NCBI GenBank assembly: GCA_019802505.1
Contig: JAFMOC010000265.1
Location: 421,501-485,500, forward strand
From: Corydoras sp. C115
Lineage: Eukaryota > Chordata > Actinopteri > Siluriformes > Callichthyidae
Length of the DNA: 64,000 nt
Direction: 5' to 3'
Under the pieces are notes generated by a model. The model was not told the DNA's origin and ran no database searches. It saw nothing but the letters and a program-made list of their open reading frames with translations. Below, one piece after another: positions 60,928 to 64,000 of this stretch. Made by a program: the position numbers and the translations under genes. Positions within the stretch are counted from its first letter, which is position 1; the number at the start of each line of letters is the position of its first letter.

Positions 60928-62460
60928 ACATTTACATTACATTTACATTTAGTCATTTAGCAGACACTTTTATCCAAAGCGACTTACAAATGAGAACATT
61001 ACAAGTCAGAAGTTATGCAGAAAATCAACTACACTGTAAAATCATCAAACCTGATTGTTATTTGATGCTGCGCCCCCCCCCCCCCCCTTTTTTTTTACAA
61101 CAGGTATTTGTTAAAAAGATGCGTCTTCAGTACTTTCTTAAAACTGCTTAGTGATTCTACCTTATGGACAGAGTTGGGAAGATTGTTGTGCAGTGGTGAA
61201 CGCCACGGAGTGAGAATTGGCTCCTCAGTGAGGTGGAATCACCAGGTGGCAATCATCACTGGAGTGAAGTGAATGAGTGTATTTTGAAAAGATAGAGTGA
61301 AGATAGGAAGGGGAAGATCCAGAAATGGTTCTGTAGGCCAGAATCAGTGACTTGTACTGAATGCAGCAGCTACAGGGAGCCAATGGAGGGAAATGAGTAA
61401 TGGAGTGACATGAGTTCGTTTGGGCTGGTTAAACACAAGTCGGGCTGCAGAGTTTTGAATTAGCTGAAGAGGTCTGATTGTGGAAGCTGGGATACCAGCA
61501 AGTAGCGCATTACAATAATCAAGCTGGGATAGGGCTTGAACTAGCAGTTGGGTAGCGTGTTCAGTCAAGAAGGGTCTGATCTTCCTTATGTTGTAAAGAA
61601 GGAATCTGCAGGAACGGGTAGTTTTGATAACATGATCAGAGAGTTTAAGGAGGGAGTCTATTGTGAAACCAATGTTCCGGACCAAATCGGTTGGGGAGAT
61701 TGTGGAGCTGTCAATTTGGAAGGTCAGGTTGTGATGGATTGAGGGTTTAGCTGGGATAACGAGAAGCTCTGTTTTTTCTAACTTCTAATTTGAGATGACG
61801 GGCCTTCATCCAAACAGATATGTCGATGAGACAGGCAGATATCCATTTATTGTGGTGTCGTCAGGGGCAAAAGACAAATGAAGCTGAGTGTCATCAGCAT
61901 AGCAGTGGTAAGAGAAACCATGCACCTGAATGACTGTGCTCAGTGATGTCATGTATAGTGAGAAGAGGAGAGGACCAAGTACAGAGCCCTGAGGCATACC
62001 AGTGCGTACTTGGTGAGAGTTAGATATCGCCCCATTCCATGACACTTTGCAGGTTGTTTCTGTGAGATAGGATCGAAACCATTCAAGTGTTGTATCAGAA
62101 AAGCCTAATTCAGATAGAGTGGACTGTAGAATCTGATGATTTACTGTATCAAAATCTGCAGAAAGGTCTAGCAGAATGAGGACAGAGGATTTAGATTTAG
62201 CTTTGGCAGATTTAAGTGAGTCAATCACAGAGAGCAATGCTGTCTCCGTGGAGTGACCACACCTGAAACCGGACTGATTGGGATCAAGGTGATTATTCTG
62301 ATTAAGAAATTTGGAGTCCTGTGTAGATACCACCCGTTCAAATGTTTTAGACAGGAAAGATAAAAGGAAAGGAAAAAAGTAGACCATTAGCAGATCTTTC
62401 CAAAAGAAATAAAGACCAAAACTGAAACAATGGATGGAACAGTGGCAGCTCAGTAACACC
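60928..62460 (-). mobile_element. L2-like LINE, 5'-truncated
   Basis: The minus strand carries the C-terminal half of a non-LTR reverse transcriptase and then a 3' tail GTCGCTTTGGATAAAAGTGTCTGC followed by ATGTAAATG repeats. A C/T run interrupts the 3' region at 61073-61095. The tail is shared with SINE family B in this window. Confidence 0.85.
61344..62459 (-). pseudogene. L2-like LINE reverse transcriptase (C-terminal half, frameshifted)
   Basis: The first open piece (to 61806) has LSKTFERVV, QSGFRCGHSTETALL, LLDLSADFDTVNH (RT motif A, one Asp preserved), GMPQGSVLGPLLF (motif B) and CYADDTQL (motif C, catalytic YADD intact). A frameshift near 61700-61800 separates it from the second piece with LDYCNALLAGIP and LQLIQNSAARLVF, the usual L2/CR1 C-terminus. 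The endonuclease and the first RT motifs are missing at the 5' side. Confidence 0.88.
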
Positions 62461-63279
62461 CAAGTAAGTCTGCTCTTTGTGGTATGCTTTTGTGTTCGTG
62501 ATATTACTTTCCCTATTTTTACATACTGGCTTTAGGGACAATGAGAACCTCAGTGCTGATCTTGCTCCACTCTGCTGACTCACCCCTCTCAGCGAAAACC
62601 AATTCTGAAACCAATCACTAGGACAGACGATATAATCAGTTAAAGCTGACAATACTAAATGTAACCGTTTTGCTCATTGATTTTTGCAATAGATTTGTGT
62701 ATATTTACCTAAATTAGGCGGTATAGTATAGATTACCTAATATAATTAGTTATGTAGTTGTTTTTATTTACTTTTGCCACTAAGACAAACAATATAATGA
62801 AAAAAAAATGTGTCACATTACTTTTGTCCATATTTCATACACACAGACAACCATATAACACAGGCACTGATCTGTGACCAATTTCATAACATGCTATTTT
62901 TGAATAGTTTGTTACACAAGTAATAGTCTAATTTGTCTCTTTAATTGATCTCTATTATAAGACTGAAATATTGGATCACAGAACACATTTGATTTTTGGT
63001 CAGACTCGATTTAACTTAAACTTAAAAACTATAAGATTTTCTGCATAAAATTCAGATTGTTTTATTTGGCAAAATACAGTTTATTGTAGAATTCCCTGAT
63101 GAAGTGGCAGACTGTGTCATATGTTAAAGATTATCCTTTTTCAATCCATGTTGCTATGTTGATTAAAATGGGATTATGGTGTCTTGAACAACTCTAAATG
63201 CTTGGTGGTCACACAGGGATGTATGCACTGGATCTTACAAAAAGGACTTTATGCCTTTATGCACCAGGATATCCTTAAT

Positions 63280-63282
<3 letters not shown>
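62461..63282. other. No recognised feature
   Basis: AT-rich intergenic DNA. No supported gene or repeat. Confidence 0.6.
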
Positions 63283-63367
<85 letters not shown>

Positions 63368-63368
63368 A
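63283..63368. repeat. (TA)n(TG)n microsatellite
   Basis: TA repeats to 63351, then a short TG run, leading directly into a SINE fragment. Confidence 0.95.
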
Positions 63369-63425
63369 GCGCCCGAAACGTTCAGGGGAACCCCCTCCGC
63401 GACCCTAATGGAGGATAAAGAGGAA
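63369..63425 (+). repeat. SINE family A 3' fragment
   Basis: AGCGCCCGAAACGTTC, GACCCTAATGGAGGATAAAG. The microsatellite replaces the part normally upstream, where the family has its own GT-rich stretch. Confidence 0.7.
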
Positions 63426-63745
63426 TAATAGATAAAAAATATAATAAAAAAATTTAATTATTGTGCAAATTATTTTCCTAATTAATCATAACCCGCCATA
63501 GCTTAACATCACAAAGCCTTTGGCTGATGCTTTTTTATCTCTATATCATTAGGACCTGATCTGTTACTAGTGAAACCATTTAAAGCATTAGGAACCTTTT
63601 CAGTCTCAGTATCTGTACAACAATTTTATGTGTATTGCAAACATCACTTTATATATTTGCTTATACCCAATGAATAGAAGTAATTAAATCAATTAAACAA
63701 ATGTGATTTTTGCTGCTAAATAAAGATAAAAAATGACTATGTTAT

Positions 63746-64000
63746 TGTCACGAACTGTATGGAAAGAGTAGTCTGGAGACGTGGATGCAGAACAATGATG
63801 GTTTATTGAAAAGCAAGGCAGAGGTAGGTTAATGCAGGAGGCGCAGGGAATAACTGGTTTGTTGCCAACTGAACCCAGGCTGAGGTATGGCACCTGTAAC
63901 GGGATACTGGGCAGAGCACAACACCGAGCAAAAGAACAAAATAACAAAACAAGCAGCAGAGATATCAGAAAAACACTGTAGTAAGAGAACCCTACACTGG
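63746..64000 (-). mobile_element. LTR end, cut by the right window edge
   Basis: On the minus strand the sequence ends TTCGTGACA and carries AATAAACCATCATTG about 60 bp before that end, the layout of the R-U5 part of a fish Gypsy-type LTR. The rest lies outside the window, so whether it is a solo LTR or a full element cannot be told. Confidence 0.55.

Overview
The window is eukaryotic and reads as a teleost fish genome. It is AT-rich, with long (TA)n/(CA)n microsatellites, Tc1-like DNA transposons, several tRNA-derived SINE families, an L2-type LINE, a Rex1/CR1-like LINE and chromodomain Ty3/Gypsy DNA, all around one split vertebrate host gene. An ostariophysan (catfish-like) fish is possible, but that is only an impression. 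All coordinates were worked out by eye.

The host gene is nfatc1, on the minus strand across about 51 kb. Eight coding exons can be placed: exon 1 (53446-53464, from the P1 promoter), alternative first exon 2 (50124-50208, from P2), the large regulatory exon 3 (45880-46855), and exons 4-8 encoding the Rel-homology region and the start of the IPT domain (34040-34202, 20156-20358, 13884-14056, 12555-12695, 2480-2535). Every junction has GT/AG ends. The summed coding lengths are 1731 nt (exon 1 form) and 1797 nt (exon 2 form), both multiples of three. The remaining 3' exons lie beyond the left edge.

Introns hold the rest. Intron 7 (2.5-12.6 kb): a broken Tc1 element and SINEs. Intron 5 (14-20 kb): a second broken Tc1 element and SINEs. 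Intron 4 (20-34 kb): a MITE, SINEs and a 2.1-kb LTR element without pol whose internal repeats are all multiples of 3. Intron 3 (34-46 kb): a solo LTR, a tRNA-Glu(TTC) gene or pseudogene, a LINE fragment and a decayed 4.8-kb Ty3/Gypsy element. The 5' introns: SINEs and a tandem duplication beside exon 1.

Upstream of nfatc1 (54-64 kb) there is a SINE cluster and then the most unusual object: a transposon-like unit of about 3 kb (55868-58910). It carries an intact two-exon, 561-residue open reading frame of a family I cannot name, three colinear blocks of inverted terminal sequence, and, just upstream of a TATA box, an alternating GAA/TTC array that matches a heat-shock element cluster. Its outer arm matches a MITE family seen elsewhere in the window. 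After it come SINEs, a 5'-truncated L2-like LINE with a readable YADD motif, and the end of an LTR cut by the right edge.
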